The notes under the pieces: model-generated
Told to the model about the DNA's origin: nothing
The model's input: only the letters and a program-made list of their open reading frames with translations
Database searches by the model: none
Program-made: the position numbers and the translations under genes
Shown here: piece after piece, positions 33,378 to 44,837 of the stretch
Numbering within the stretch: the stretch's first letter is position 1
Layout of the letters: each line of letters begins with the position of its first letter
Origin: Rhinopithecus roxellana
Taxonomy: Eukaryota; Chordata; Mammalia; Primates; Cercopithecidae
Assembly (NCBI RefSeq): GCF_007565055.1
Contig: NC_044555.1
Coordinates: 40,729,235 to 40,793,234 of the forward strand
Direction of reading: 5' to 3'
Length of the DNA: 64,000 bases

Positions 33378-35580
33378 GTTTACAGGAGTAAGCAGGGTTA
33401 GTTTAAAATGTAGGTGAAAACTTAAGAAAAATGAATGCGTTTAGAATTTAATCACAAGAGTATGATGTTTTGAAACATGACTGCTCTCTCTCCAGTCCTG
33501 TTTGTTAAAAAATAAATTATGATAGGACTGAGTGGTTTGCAAAATACACTTTAGTTTTATACTTGGCCTGATTATTTGCATGAAGTGCAGCAAGAATAAC
33601 TATTTGTACATAGGCCTTTTGGATTGGCTTTGATGGAAGTGTGCTCCACAAGGAATTACAGATAAGACCTTTTAAAGCCAAGCCCAGCCATGGGTGACAT
33701 CCTCAAATATCTATGAGTTAGGTGATCCTCTCCTCTTATGGTCCCAAGATAAACTTGGAGCTCCTAGACCTGTTAGAAAGTGACATTTTTTACTGACCAC
33801 AGGTCAGGAACCCTGTACAGAGACTGCATAGAAAGGTTATGAGTCCAGTTTCCCAACTGGACTTTTATTGGCTCTGCAAGTTGAGATTGACTCCTTAAAG
33901 GAAAGCATACCCCTCCAGTTAAAGCCTTGGTTAAATGAACAGTTTTTCCAATTGTGTTCTGTTGCAAAAGAAAAATGAATTCTTATTGCACTGATGCAAA
34001 CAACTATATTGCCATAAGAATACTCACACATAGTTTTCAAATTCTAGAGGAACCAGGCAGAGAAACAAAAATGCTTCAAATTTTGATCATAGGGATATAG
34101 CTTGCTTAATTATTAAAGGCCATAAATAGTTCAAAATAAGTTTCCTTGAGTCTGAAAAACAAAACACGGATTAGCAATATTCCAAGCAAAAGTTAAAAAG
34201 GTTGCTCCAGCTTTCTGAGTTTAGTCCATTTAGGTAACTCTTGTTTTGCTTGATATTCGTAAACATTTCAGCAATTCATGTGTCCTGTACATTTTCCTTT
34301 ATTCTAATGTTACAATCTCTAAAGTTAGTAGAAGTCTGTATTTGAGAGCACCTGTTAAAGTTTTATAGCTCATTATAAGCCATCTTTGAAAATGATTAAA
34401 AGAAGACTACAATTGTCTGTGAATATCAAAATGTCCAGGGTACAGTTACAAACACAATTGACAAAGAAGTTTGGTTGTCTCCGTGGTTTATAATAATTAA
34501 ACATAAAAACCTTAGTTATGATTGTTAGCATATACTCAGACATCAGAATTTTAGAAATCTCATCGATTTTTGGAACATATATTAGCATTATTCACCAAAA
34601 TATATAACCCAGACAAAATTGAACATCATTTTGGCAATTTCATGTACCTAAATATGTCAAGTAATTCTGTTTACCTCTCTTGTCTGGACACTTTAGGGGC
34701 CCTCTGAAGTATTTGAAAAGCCAGGTGCCAGGGAAGACTATTTTGAAACTGAAGTTTGATTTTGGGAAGGCTGTTAAATGTTGAAGGTTTAAAACACTTG
34801 ATATTATGAAATAGAGTCCCAGATTATCATAAGTTATTTATTTTGCCAAAATGATGACTTACAAATTTAAAGAAGCAAAAACCTTTTATAACCCCTTTGA
34901 ATTTAGTCAATATGTTCACACACAGAACCTCTTCTGAAAGACTAATTTCCACAATTCTTCCACCACTTCTTTGAACCTTCAGCTATTTCTTAATTTAACT
35001 AGAAACAATCTTTTAACCCTAGACGAAAATTTACATTTCCATGCCTCCTTATAACCTTTTACTAAAAAACACATTTCATTGTTTTTACACACTTTGCATG
35101 TAAATTGATTGCCACTAGTTTTAATTAACTCCTAGTAATTTTTAACTTTAAGGTAAAACTTTAAGTTGCTTTAATTGTGTGCTAACTGCAGCCAAGGTTT
35201 GCCTTTTTAGTTAAGGGCATGCTTAATTCCGTAAGTCCCCAAGCCTTACCAATTGTGAAGCAAGCAAGTCAAATAGTTCTCGAAACCCACAGAGCAGTTT
35301 GTAACCTCAAAACACTGAGCAAACCTTGCATCTAACCTGCATTTTATCAGTAGTTTTTGAGGCTGCTTTTATTTCTCAAAGATAAAAATAACACGAACTG
35401 AAAAGAACCACAGCTTTTATCTTCCCTTTAAAAATTATTAGATCCAAGCACTTGTCTTTCTTTAGGCCAAATTAATTAGACCTCTTTTTACAGACATCAA
35501 ACACAGTACACACACAGACAGGCAGAAGAAAATCCAGTCCCTGGGTGGGGTTCTTTGAGAGACAGGGCTAGGAGGACATG
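33378..35580 (-). repeat. Unassigned old interspersed repeat, copy B
   Basis: As a reverse complement, 33382-34890 follows copy A (205-1705) almost from end to end. The sequence from 34890 to 35580 has the same character and probably belongs to the same element, the part missing from copy A because of the AluY and the window edge. No coding frame survives. Confidence 0.65.
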
Positions 35581-35589
35581 CAGATGTTG

Positions 35590-36165
35590 TATATGTACCA
35601 TTTTTTTTTTTAATGTAGTCCACCATTGATGAACATCTAGTTTGATTCTATGTCTTTGCTATTGTAAACTGCTGTAATGAACATACGAATGTATGTGTCC
35701 TTTTAGTAGAACAATTTATGTTTCTTGCTGTTACTGGTTTAAAAGCTAGCTCTGTTTTAAGTTATTTGACAAGTCTCTAAACTGCTTTCCATAGTGACTG
35801 GATGTTGATTATTTTTCCTTATGCTTGTTGTCCTCATATAGGTCTTCTTTTGAGAAGTGACTGTTCATGTTATTTGCACATTTATTAATGAGGTTGTTTG
35901 ATTTTTGCTTGTTAATTTAAGGTCTTCAGACATTCTGAATAATTGACCTTCGCTGAATGCATAGTTTACAAATAGTTTCTCCCACTCTGTAGGTTTTGTT
36001 TTTACTCTACTGAAAATGTCTACTGCTGAGCAAAAATTATTTAATTAGGTCCCACTTGTCAATTTTTGTATTTGTTATAATTGCTTTTGGAGACTTTGTC
36101 ATGAAATCATTGCCAAACCCTATTTCCAGAATGGTATGTTTTTCTAATTTCTTTTAGTTTTTTGT
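35590..36165 (-). mobile_element. Old L1 ORF2 C-terminal/3' fragment, reverse
   Basis: Recognisable order: 'ccaccattgatgaacatct', 'tttgctattgtaaactgctgtaatgaaca', 'tcttcttttgagaagtg', 'aaatagtttctcccactctgtagg', 'ggagactttgtcatgaaatc'. It is highly diverged. Confidence 0.78.
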
Positions 36166-37015
36166 TCACGTTTTCCTCTAGACTCTTGAATATATTTAAG
36201 ATTCTTCTTTTAATGTCTTTGGATGTATTGATGGAATCTGATGGTCATGTTTCTTCACATACATTTTCTGGAGAATAATTATCTTTTTATGAATGGGCTA
36301 TATTTTTTTCTGTTTTTCTTGTGATTTTTAATTGGAAATTTGGCATTTCAATCACAGCCACCTTTCTCGGTCTTTGCAGTCTGGCTTCATGCCTGGGAAG
36401 ACCTTCACTAATTAGCAGGGAATGTTATGAATCTTGTCTTTTTAAGTATCTTAACTTTTCAAAGAGTAACATCCAGCTTCTTCTTAGGGATTTCGATGTT
36501 CTATTGTATTCCTCTATCAGTAATCTCATTCATACATCTGTGGACATCAAGTCCTCCATAGCTCTCATGAGCAGCTGCTTGCATTGCTTTTTGTGATATT
36601 TTTAACCTGATATCTGATAGATGTCACATTTCCCCATCTGAGCTCCAAGTCAGGTGGAAAAAAAGATCCATTCACAAAACTGCCCCTACAGAGGTAAGAA
36701 CATTGCAAACATGTACTTTTCTGCTCCCTCCTGCTGAGAGAGGGAACTGAGAAGTAGACCTCTTCTTCCCAACTGTGCCACAACAACAGGGAAGTGGTGG
36801 GGAAGGGCAGGTATACATGCCATAATGTTTTATTGTATTTTGAATGTGACTTTCTCTTGATTCGACATTTACTCTTATTGCTGAAGACGTTTAACTGCCT
36901 TCCAAGGCTCATATTATAGTCAGTCTCTAGTTCTCTTGTTCTTGTTGCTTCCATGAGAGGAATATTATATGGGAGCTTCCTAGCCTGACATTTTGGTGAT
37001 ACCACACTGGTGATG
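36166..37015. other. No gene; unassigned, possibly L1-derived
   Basis: A 159-codon open frame on the minus strand (36565-37044) has no domain, motif or codon pattern I recognise and overlaps the start of an L1M piece. 'gaatgggctatatt...cttgtgattttt' is a phrase seen in old LINEs. Most likely non-coding. Confidence 0.45.
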
Positions 37016-37400
37016 ATGTTTTTAATGTAACACCAATACCACAATCAAGGAAAAAAATGATATTCTGGACTTCATTCAATTTAAAACCTTTTGCTCCATG
37101 AAAGACATTGATAACAAAATGAAAAAAGTCACACACTGAGACAGAGTATTTTGAAACATATACGATAAAACACTTGTATACAAAAGCCCTTAAAATTTTA
37201 TGATTAAAAAAACACAAAAAAAATGTCATTTAAAAATTATGCAAAGAACTGAACAGATACTTCATCAAAAAAGCTATGCAGATTCCAAATAAGCATATGA
37301 AAGAATGTTCACAGTCATTTGCTATTTAGGGAATTAGAATTAAATACACGAAATTTACTGCCTTGTATTTGGTCCCATTAAAGTAACTGGTATTGGATTT
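37016..37400 (+). mobile_element. L1M ORF2 fragment, forward
   Basis: The order 'gatattctggacttcattcaa', 'catgaaagacattgataacaaaatg', 'gcaaagaactgaacagatacttca', 'caaataagcatatgaaagaatgttcac', 'ttagggaattagaatt' is that of the ORF2 C-terminal region of an ancient L1. Confidence 0.75.
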
Positions 37401-38192
37401 TTTTTTTTTTTTCTGTAAAAACCACACAAAGCAAAAACGAGACTAGATTAATAGATCAAATATATGAACAATTGTTTCTAGACATTGTGAAACAAGCAAC
37501 ACACACTGGGTTGTAAGTGCATAAATATTTAGGCTTACAATGCCTTCTTTATCAATTTGCTTTTCTTTTGAAACATGTAATTACCTTCTTTTTCTATGGT
37601 AATTATTCTTTTTTGAAATCTTTGTCTTGTAGTAATTCAACCATTCCGGCTTTTGTGTTTTCGGTGTTTGCATAATATATATTTTTCCAGCATTATACTT
37701 GTAAACTCTCTCTTTAGTTTAAACCACTTTGAAGTGGGTTTCTTGTAGAATGCATAATTGAATACAGATTTTTAATCTGAAAGTTTTTAGTTTATAATTG
37801 ATTTTTAAATTCCACTGCTTTTTCATGCAATTTTTGATGGTGGGATTGATACCTATTATTTTGCTATTTATTTTCCATTTTTCACCCGTTCTTTGTATTT
37901 TTATAATATATTTTGTTATTTTCTATTATATGATTACTTTTTATGGTTATAGCTTATATTTAATTTTGTCTTATTAGTAAACTCTTAAAAATTGCCTTTT
38001 CACTGAATTTAATTATATCACACATTGGTCATAAAAGTCTGCCTTAAAATAATATTATACTATTCCATGTATATATTAAGAATTTTATGTTATATATGTC
38101 AAATTTTCCCCTCCCATTTGTTTGAAGGTTTTTATACATTTTATTGCACATGTGCTCGAAACCCACACTTCATTATTACTACTTTTGTTTTA
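37401..38192 (-). mobile_element. Probable ancient L1M endonuclease-region fragment
   Basis: 'accactttgaagtgggtttcttgtagaatgcata' and nearby phrases resemble the reverse of the L1 ORF2 N-terminus. The rest is AT-rich and unassigned. Low confidence because of divergence. Confidence 0.45.
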
Positions 38193-39015
38193 TGCAGTCA
38201 ATGGTTTGGCTGTGTCCACACCTAAATCCCACTTTGAACTGTAATAATCCCCAGGTGTCAAAGGTGGGGCCAGGTGAATATAATGTTGTGCCCCAGTCCT
38301 TTAATTCCCCAAAGAAGACCACCAGAATCCGAGGTCAAAGCCAAACGGCAAGGATCTTTAATACAAGTTCGAACCTGGACTCCCGACCAAAAACCGTTCG
38401 AGAGCCCCCGGCTGGGTCTGAGACAGCGTTATATAGTCAGCAGTAAACAGGCACAGAGTCACAGGGGATTTTTATGCAATACAGGTTTGGGATTGGCTGA
38501 TATTTGAACAAGGCGATTTGGCCGTTTATGATTGGTTCCCGCCTTCTGGGAGTTTCAGTTACTTTTTCAAACACTCATGACCTTTATCAGGGGACTCTCC
38601 AGGTGGTGTTTTTCTAAAGTTGAGATATATGGAGGAATGTGTTTGTGTTTGTGCTGGGCTCAGGAAGTTGAGATATATGGAGGAATGTGTTTGTGTTGGG
38701 CCCAGGGCTGAGGAGTGTGTGAATGTGTTTGATCTCTTTCAATAAGTCAATCATGTGGGCAGTTCCCCCATACTGTTACTGTGAAAGGGAATAAGTCTCA
38801 CAAGATCTGATGGTTTTACAATTGGGAGTTCCCCTGCACAAACTCTATCTTGCCTGACACCATGTAAGACATGACTTTCCTCCTCCTTTGCCTTTCACTG
38901 TGATTGTGAAGCTTCCCCAGCCATGTGAAACTGTGAGCCATTTAAACTTCTATTCTTTATAAATAACTCAGTCTTGGGTATGTCTTTATTAGCAGCATGA
39001 GAACAGACTAATACA
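38193..39015 (+). mobile_element. THE1-type (MaLR) LTR, split by solo LTR copy 3
   Basis: The left piece (38193-38283) has 'atggtttggctgtgtcc' and the right piece (38742-39015) has 'ggaataagtctcacaagatctgatgg', 'ttcccctgcacaaactct', 'ccatgtgaaactgtgagcc', 'gggtatgtctttattagcagcatgagaacagactaataca'. Together they total about 360 bp, the normal THE1 LTR length. The split lies exactly at the 4-bp duplication of the inserted LTR. Confidence 0.93.
38284..38741 (-). mobile_element. Solo LTR, gammaretrovirus-like, copy 3
   Basis: Begins TGTTGTGCCCC and ends TCTCTTTCA on the plus strand, flanked by an exact 4-bp duplication ATAA (38280-38283, 38742-38745) inside a THE1 LTR. It shares the 'ccccaaagaagaccaccag' block, the 'ggactctccaggtggtgttt' block and the U3 unit 'ttgagatatatggaggaatgtg' with copies 1 and 2, but diverges between them (TATATAAC instead of CTATAAAAAG; AATTAAA instead of AATAAA). 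It is the shortest copy and probably a different subfamily. Confidence 0.9.
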
Positions 39016-39781
39016 CACATCTACAGTGTTTTTCCTGATGGCCATACTACTTTCCCAACAACAGCATGTGAGGGTTTTTCTTTCTCTAGATTCTCACCAG
39101 CATTTATTTATTTTTGTCTTTTTGAGAGTCGCCATTTTACATTAGGTGAGATAATATTTCATGTAATTCTTATTTGCATTTTCCTTATTAATAGTCATGT
39201 TGAGCATTTTTTTATACCTTGTGGCTATTCATAAGTCTTGTTTTGAGAAATGTCTATTCACGTCTTCTATCCATTTTTTAAATGAGATTATTATTATTAT
39301 TTAATTATTATTGCTATTGACCTGTTTGAGTTACTTATATATTCTGGTTATTACTGCCTTGTTGGATGGATAGTTTGTAAATATTTTCTACCATTCTATC
39401 GCTTATCTTTTCACTTTGTTAATTGTTTCCAATCCTAAACAGAAGCTCTTTAGCATAATGTTATCCCATTTGTCTATATTTTGCTTTAGTTTCCTGTGCT
39501 TTTGAGATCTTATTCAAATCATAGTTACTCAGATCAGTGTCCTGTAGTTATTCCTGAATGTTATCTTGTAATAGTTTCATAACTTGAAGTCTAATATTTA
39601 CAGCTTTAATCCATTTTAATGGATTTTTTGCATAGGTACAATATGAAGAACTAGTGTTATTCTTCTACATATGAATATCCAGGCCTCCCAGCACCATTTA
39701 TTTAAAAGATTGTCTTTTTCCTAATATATGTTCCTGGCACCTTTGTCAAAAATGAGTTGACTGTGTGTGGATTTATTTCTG

Positions 39782-39789
<8 letters not shown>

Positions 39790-39813
<24 letters not shown>

Positions 39814-40100
39814 TGAGACGGAGTCTCCCTGTGTCACCCAGGCTGGAGTGCAGTGGCGTGATATCGGCTCACTGCAAGCTCCGCCTCCCGGGTTTACGCC
39901 ATTCTCCCGCCTCAGCCTCCGAGTAGCTGGGACTACAGGCGCCCGCCACCGCGCCCGGCTCGTTTTTTTTTTTTGTATTTTTAGTAGAGATGGGGTTTCA
40001 CTGTGTTAGCCAGGAGGGTCTCGATCTCCTGACCTCGTGATCCGCCCGCCTCGGCCTCCCAAAGTGCTGGGATTACAGGCTTGAGCCACCGCGCCCGGCC
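39790..40100 (-). mobile_element. AluY of monkey-lineage type, reverse
   Basis: The head reads ...GGCTTGAGCCACCGCGCCCGGCC and the target duplication TTCTGAGTTCTTT is exact (39777-39789 and 40101-40113). It has the 'AAGCCTG' base but keeps other AluY bases in the right arm, an intermediate pattern. Extra T residues expand the inter-arm A-rich linker. Confidence 0.93.
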
Positions 40101-41635
40101 TTCTGAGTTCTTTATTCTGTTTCATTGGTCTGTGTGTTTATTTCATGCTAACACAATGCTTTGTCTAGTTTTGGTTACTATAGCTTTGTAGAATAATATG
40201 AAATCAGATAGTAGAATGCCACTAACATTTTGGTGGGGTCTTAGAATTGCTTGGATATTCATAGTCTTTCATAGTTTCATACACATATTAGGATTTTCTT
40301 TTTATTATGTAGAATGTCATTGGTATTTTCATAGCTATTGCATTAACTCCATAGATTGTTTTAGGGTAGTGTAGTCATTTTGAGAAAATTAATTTTTCAA
40401 ATCCATAAGCATAGAAAAATCTTTCAGTTTTTTGTGTGTCCTTTTTAATTTCTTGTATTGGTGTTTTATAGTTTTCTTTGTAGAGATCTTTCACTTCTTT
40501 TGTTAAATTTATTCCTAGATATTTTATTTGTGTGTGTGCATGCCTATCTTAAAGTGGACCGATTTATCCTTTTTTTTTTTTTTTTAAATTTAATTCTGTT
40601 AACATATAGAAATGCCATGGATTTCGTATTCTACAACTTTCCTGAATTTACTTTTCAGTTCTAAGACTTCTGTGGTGAAATCCAGATTTCTCTCTATATA
40701 AAATTATGTTGTCAACAAACAAGGAAAATTTGACTTTTTTTTTTTTTTTCCAATGTAGAGGCCATTTATTACTTTCTTTTGCCTAATTGCTCTGCTTAGG
40801 ACTTCTAGTACTATGTTAAATAAAAGCAGTAAGGTAGCTATCTTTGTCTTGTTGAAGATCTTAGTTGAAAGTATTTCAATTTTTCACCATTCAGTTTAAT
40901 TTCAGCTGTAAATTTGTCATAAATGACATTTATCATATTGTTTCTTCTAAACCCAATTTTTAAGCTTTTATCATGAAGGGGAGTTTAATTTTACCGAATG
41001 CTTTTCAAGCATCTATTGAAATGATTATATAGTCTTTCTTCTTGATTCTGTTGATGTAATCTACCATATTTATAGATTTTCATGTGTTGAACCATTTCTA
41101 CATCTGGGGAATAAATTCTACTTAAACATGATGAATGGTCTTATAAATGAATTGTTGAATTCAGTTGTCTGGTGTTTTGTTGAAGACTTGTGTCTATTTT
41201 TCATCAGCAATATTGGGCTTTTGTTTTCTTTATTTTTATTGTATTTGTCTAGTTTTGGTATCAGGGTATTGCCGGTCCATGTAATGAGATTAGAAGTATT
41301 CCCTAGTCTTTAATTTTTGAAACAGGTTGAGTATAATTTGTGTTAGTTTTTTTTTAATATTTGGTAGAATTCAGCAATAACATAATTAGGTCTCGAGTTT
41401 TCTTTGACAACTTTTGTTATTCCTTTGATTTTGTTACATATCATTGACCTGTTCATGTTTTCTATTCATGATTCCATTGTGGTAGGTTGCTTTTATCTAG
41501 AAATTTAACTGTGTCTTCTAGGCTATCCAATTTGTTGATGTGTAGTTGTTCATAGCACTCTAATCACCATTTGTGTTTCTGTGATATCAGTTGCAGATTT
41601 TCTTGTCTCTGATTTTATTTATTTGGTCCTCTCTC

Positions 41636-41933
41636 TTTTTATTTTGTTTTGATACAGGGTCTTGTTCTGTTGCCCAGGATGGAGTGCAGTAGCGTGAACA
41701 TAGCTCACTGTAGCCTTGACCTTCAGGGCTTGAGTGATCCTCTTGCCTCAGCTTCCTGAGTTGCCAGAACCACAGTTGTGTGTCACCATGCCAGACTAAT
41801 TTTTGTAAATTTTTTGTAGAGATAGGACCTCACCATGTTGCCCAGGGTGTTCACAAAATCCAGGGCTCAAGCAATTTTCCCACCTCGGCCACCCAAACTT
41901 TTGGGATTACAGGCATGAGCCACTGCACCCAGT
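41636..41933 (-). mobile_element. Old Alu (AluJ), reverse
   Basis: Diverged reverse Alu ('ttgcccaggatggagtgcagtagcgtg' and 'ggcatgagccactgcacccagta'). A second oligo-T run follows the head at 41935-41950, which is unusual and may belong to a secondary event. Confidence 0.85.
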
Positions 41934-44837
41934 ATTTTTTTTTTTTTTTTCTTAGTCTAGTAAACAGTGGTTGATTTTGTTTAACTCCTAAAAACATATT
42001 TTCATTTTCTTGATCTTTTGTATTTTTTATGTCTTAATTTTATTTATTTAAAATAAAATTTATTTATTTATTTCCTTCTATTAATTTCTAGTTTGGTTTC
42101 GTTTTGTTTTTCTAGTTCTTGAGATGCACTTTTGCATTTTTTTATTTGAAGAATTTCTATTTTATTGCTATAAAATTCCTTCTTAGTACTGCTGTTATTG
42201 TATCCCATAGGTTCTGGTATGTTGTGTTTTCATTTTCACTTGTTTTAAGATAACTTTTAATGAATTTCTTAATTTCTTCATTTACCCATTTGTTGTTCAT
42301 CGGCATGTTGTTTAATGTCCATATATTTTTACAGTTTCCAAAATGTTTCTTGTTGCAGATTTCTAGTTTTATTATCTTGTTATCAGGAAAGATACTCGAT
42401 AATGTTCCATGTGCTGATAAGAATGTGTATTTTCTAGCAGTTAGATACAATTTTCTATAAATATCTTTTAAGTCAATTTAGTCTAGAGTATAACTTAATT
42501 CAAATGATTTTTGTTGATTTTCTTCCGGGATAATTTGTCCTTTGCTGAAAGGGAGGGTGTTGAAGTTCCCTATTATAATTGTATTGCAGTCTGTTTCTCC
42601 TTTATGATCTATTAATACTTGCTTAATATATTTTGGTACTCAGCTATTTGGTGCATATATTTACTATTGCTATGTCCTCTTGCTGCATTGACCCTTTTAT
42701 CATTATATAATCACTTCCTTTGTCTCTTTTTGCAGATTTGACTTCCAACCCGTTTTATTTGATATGAGTATAGCTACTCCTGCTCTTTTATCATTTCCAT
42801 TTGCATGGAACAACTTTTTTTCATACCTTCACTTTCAGCTCATATTTGTCTTTATATGAGACATGAGTTTCTTATAGGCAACACATAGTTGGGTCTTGTA
42901 TTTTTAGTCCATTCAGCCTTTAAATATATTTTAATTGAAGAATTTGGCACATTTACATTCGATGTTATTATTGATAAATAAAGCCTTACTGTTGTCATTT
43001 TGTGACTTGTTTTCTTGTTGTTTGTCACTCCTCTCCTTTTTTCCCCTGTTTTCTTTTGTGTTTAAGTGATTTTCTCTGGTAGTATATTTCAAATCGTTTA
43101 TTGTTATTTTTAGTGTATTTATGACAGTTTTTTTGTGTGTGCTTACCAAAAGACTTATGAAATAAATTCTGTATTTATAACAAATTATTTTAAACTGATG
43201 GAAACTCAACTTTAACTTTCTTGCACTGAATCCTTTTCATCTGAGGGAGATACTGCCGCTTCTTTTTGAATTTGCTATTTTTTGGATGAAATTTTTAATT
43301 TTTTTTCCCTTGAAAGTACAACTGTGGTGTTTGTTGCGTGCAATTGTTTGGCTACATTTCTGGGTGATTTCAGGGAGCCAAAGCTCTGTATGTGTTCCTT
43401 GGATGTAAGTAGCTTCTATGAAGTAGCTTTCTCAGATGCTGCCTGTTGTGGCAATGTATCGGATGTACAAGCCCACACACTTTCTCCTGAGGGGCCGAAG
43501 GTGCAGAGGTCTCAGGAAGCTTGTGAACTAGCACTAAACCCTTTTTTAGTAGGTTTTTTATTTGGTGTTGTATTCAGGCTGTAGTCCACTAGATGGCAAT
43601 TAAAAGTAAGGTTTGGCTCACCTTCAGGCTGATGTCCAGTGAAAGCACCTGCCCTGATGTAGAGTGATGGGAAGAGATTGTGTTGGAGTGTGCTGAGGTC
43701 TCAGGGTAAAGAGCAGGAGTCTACACCAGCTCCTCATCCTGAGGCAACAAGAAAGTGACTTGATCCCCTATCGTGCCCCTGTTGCAGGGCTCATGGCCTT
43801 CACTTCAGAAATATTCCGTCCTGTGATTTCCAGCCACAGTGCATCTTTGGGTTGTGGATATAACTTAGGGATTACCACAAAAATGGGCCAAGGACAGAGC
43901 CATTTTCCCAGTTGAGGGCAGCACATTTTCTGACTTGTTTGTCCCCTGTTGCCAGGATGGAATTGCTCTGTGTAGGGAGGGACAGTTGGTGGAGCCCGCA
44001 CTTTGTGTAAGCCTCAGTGGTGCAGGCTTACTTACAGTGTGGATAGAGCTGCTGCAAAAGGTGCAAAAAACACACAATATATGGGGAGTGGAAGAGGGAG
44101 GTGACTCTCTCCACGTCTGTTCCTGGGTGTCAGTGTTGCCCTCTTCAGTGATTGGCACTGTACCTGCATTTCCTTTTCCCAAGAGGGCTTTAGTAGATGA
44201 GTTCACTCCTCCTTACGGGTGAACCATAACAGGAGTTAGGTCTCCCGTTTTCTGGGGTCCCACAGTTTTCTGTGGACCCCCCAATCCCTTGTGTTTCCAC
44301 AGTTGGAGTAAGCTACAAGGTGTGTTTGTGGGGGACATGGTGTTGCAGTGACTCAAGGGCAGAGAATCTTTGAGCAGGGCAGAGGTCCATCATAAGTGTA
44401 TAACCCATATGGTACCTACCATCTCAGTTTGGTTTTGAGGTGGGCATGCCTTCAGAAGCTGGCCACCTACTTCTCTGTCCCCAGGAAGTACCCAAATTGT
44501 CACTGATAGCATTGCCTTGGGTCACAAGAGCAAAAGGGTGTCTCAACAGTTTGGCAGTCAGCAGATTGTCAGAGGGGTGAGGGAAAGAATCACTCTCACC
44601 CACATTTTCCACAGGGCCCTGAGTTCCTCAGAGATTAATCTCTACCATACTCTTGCTGCCTTCCTCCTCTGTACCCCAGCTTCTTCTCATGGGCATTCCA
44701 AAGAGTCCTGGCTCTCTTCACTCAGCTTTCTGTTCAGAACATGCCCATTTGCCAGTAATTTTGATCTTTCTGAAGAGAACTGGCATCCCATGTCCCTAGT
44801 AAACCATCTTGAAAAAATGAATCTGCAAACATCATTA

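Larger units (their letters stand above)
39016..44815 (-). mobile_element. Old L1 (L1MA/L1MB-type) with 5'UTR, reverse, lacking the 3' tip
   Basis: From left to right: 3'UTR remnant (39016), ORF2 C-terminus (about 39280-39780 and 40101-40400), reverse transcriptase (about 40450-41330), upstream ORF2 (to 41640 and 41950-42480), endonuclease (about 42500-43000), then a more GC-rich 5'UTR-like stretch (about 43300-44815) ending '...aaaccatcttg', as L1 5' ends often do. ORF1 is missing or unrecognisable. Alus at 39790-40100 and about 41636-41933 interrupt it. Many stops; inactive. Confidence 0.72.

Noticed and set aside
31737..35580. A functional endogenous retrovirus with intact genes
   Set aside because: Only degraded sequence is present, with no intact frame; I could not even name the family with confidence.
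36565..37044. 159-codon minus-strand open frame
   Set aside because: No domain, signal, start context or homology that I recognise; its end overlaps an L1M piece. Likely a chance frame.
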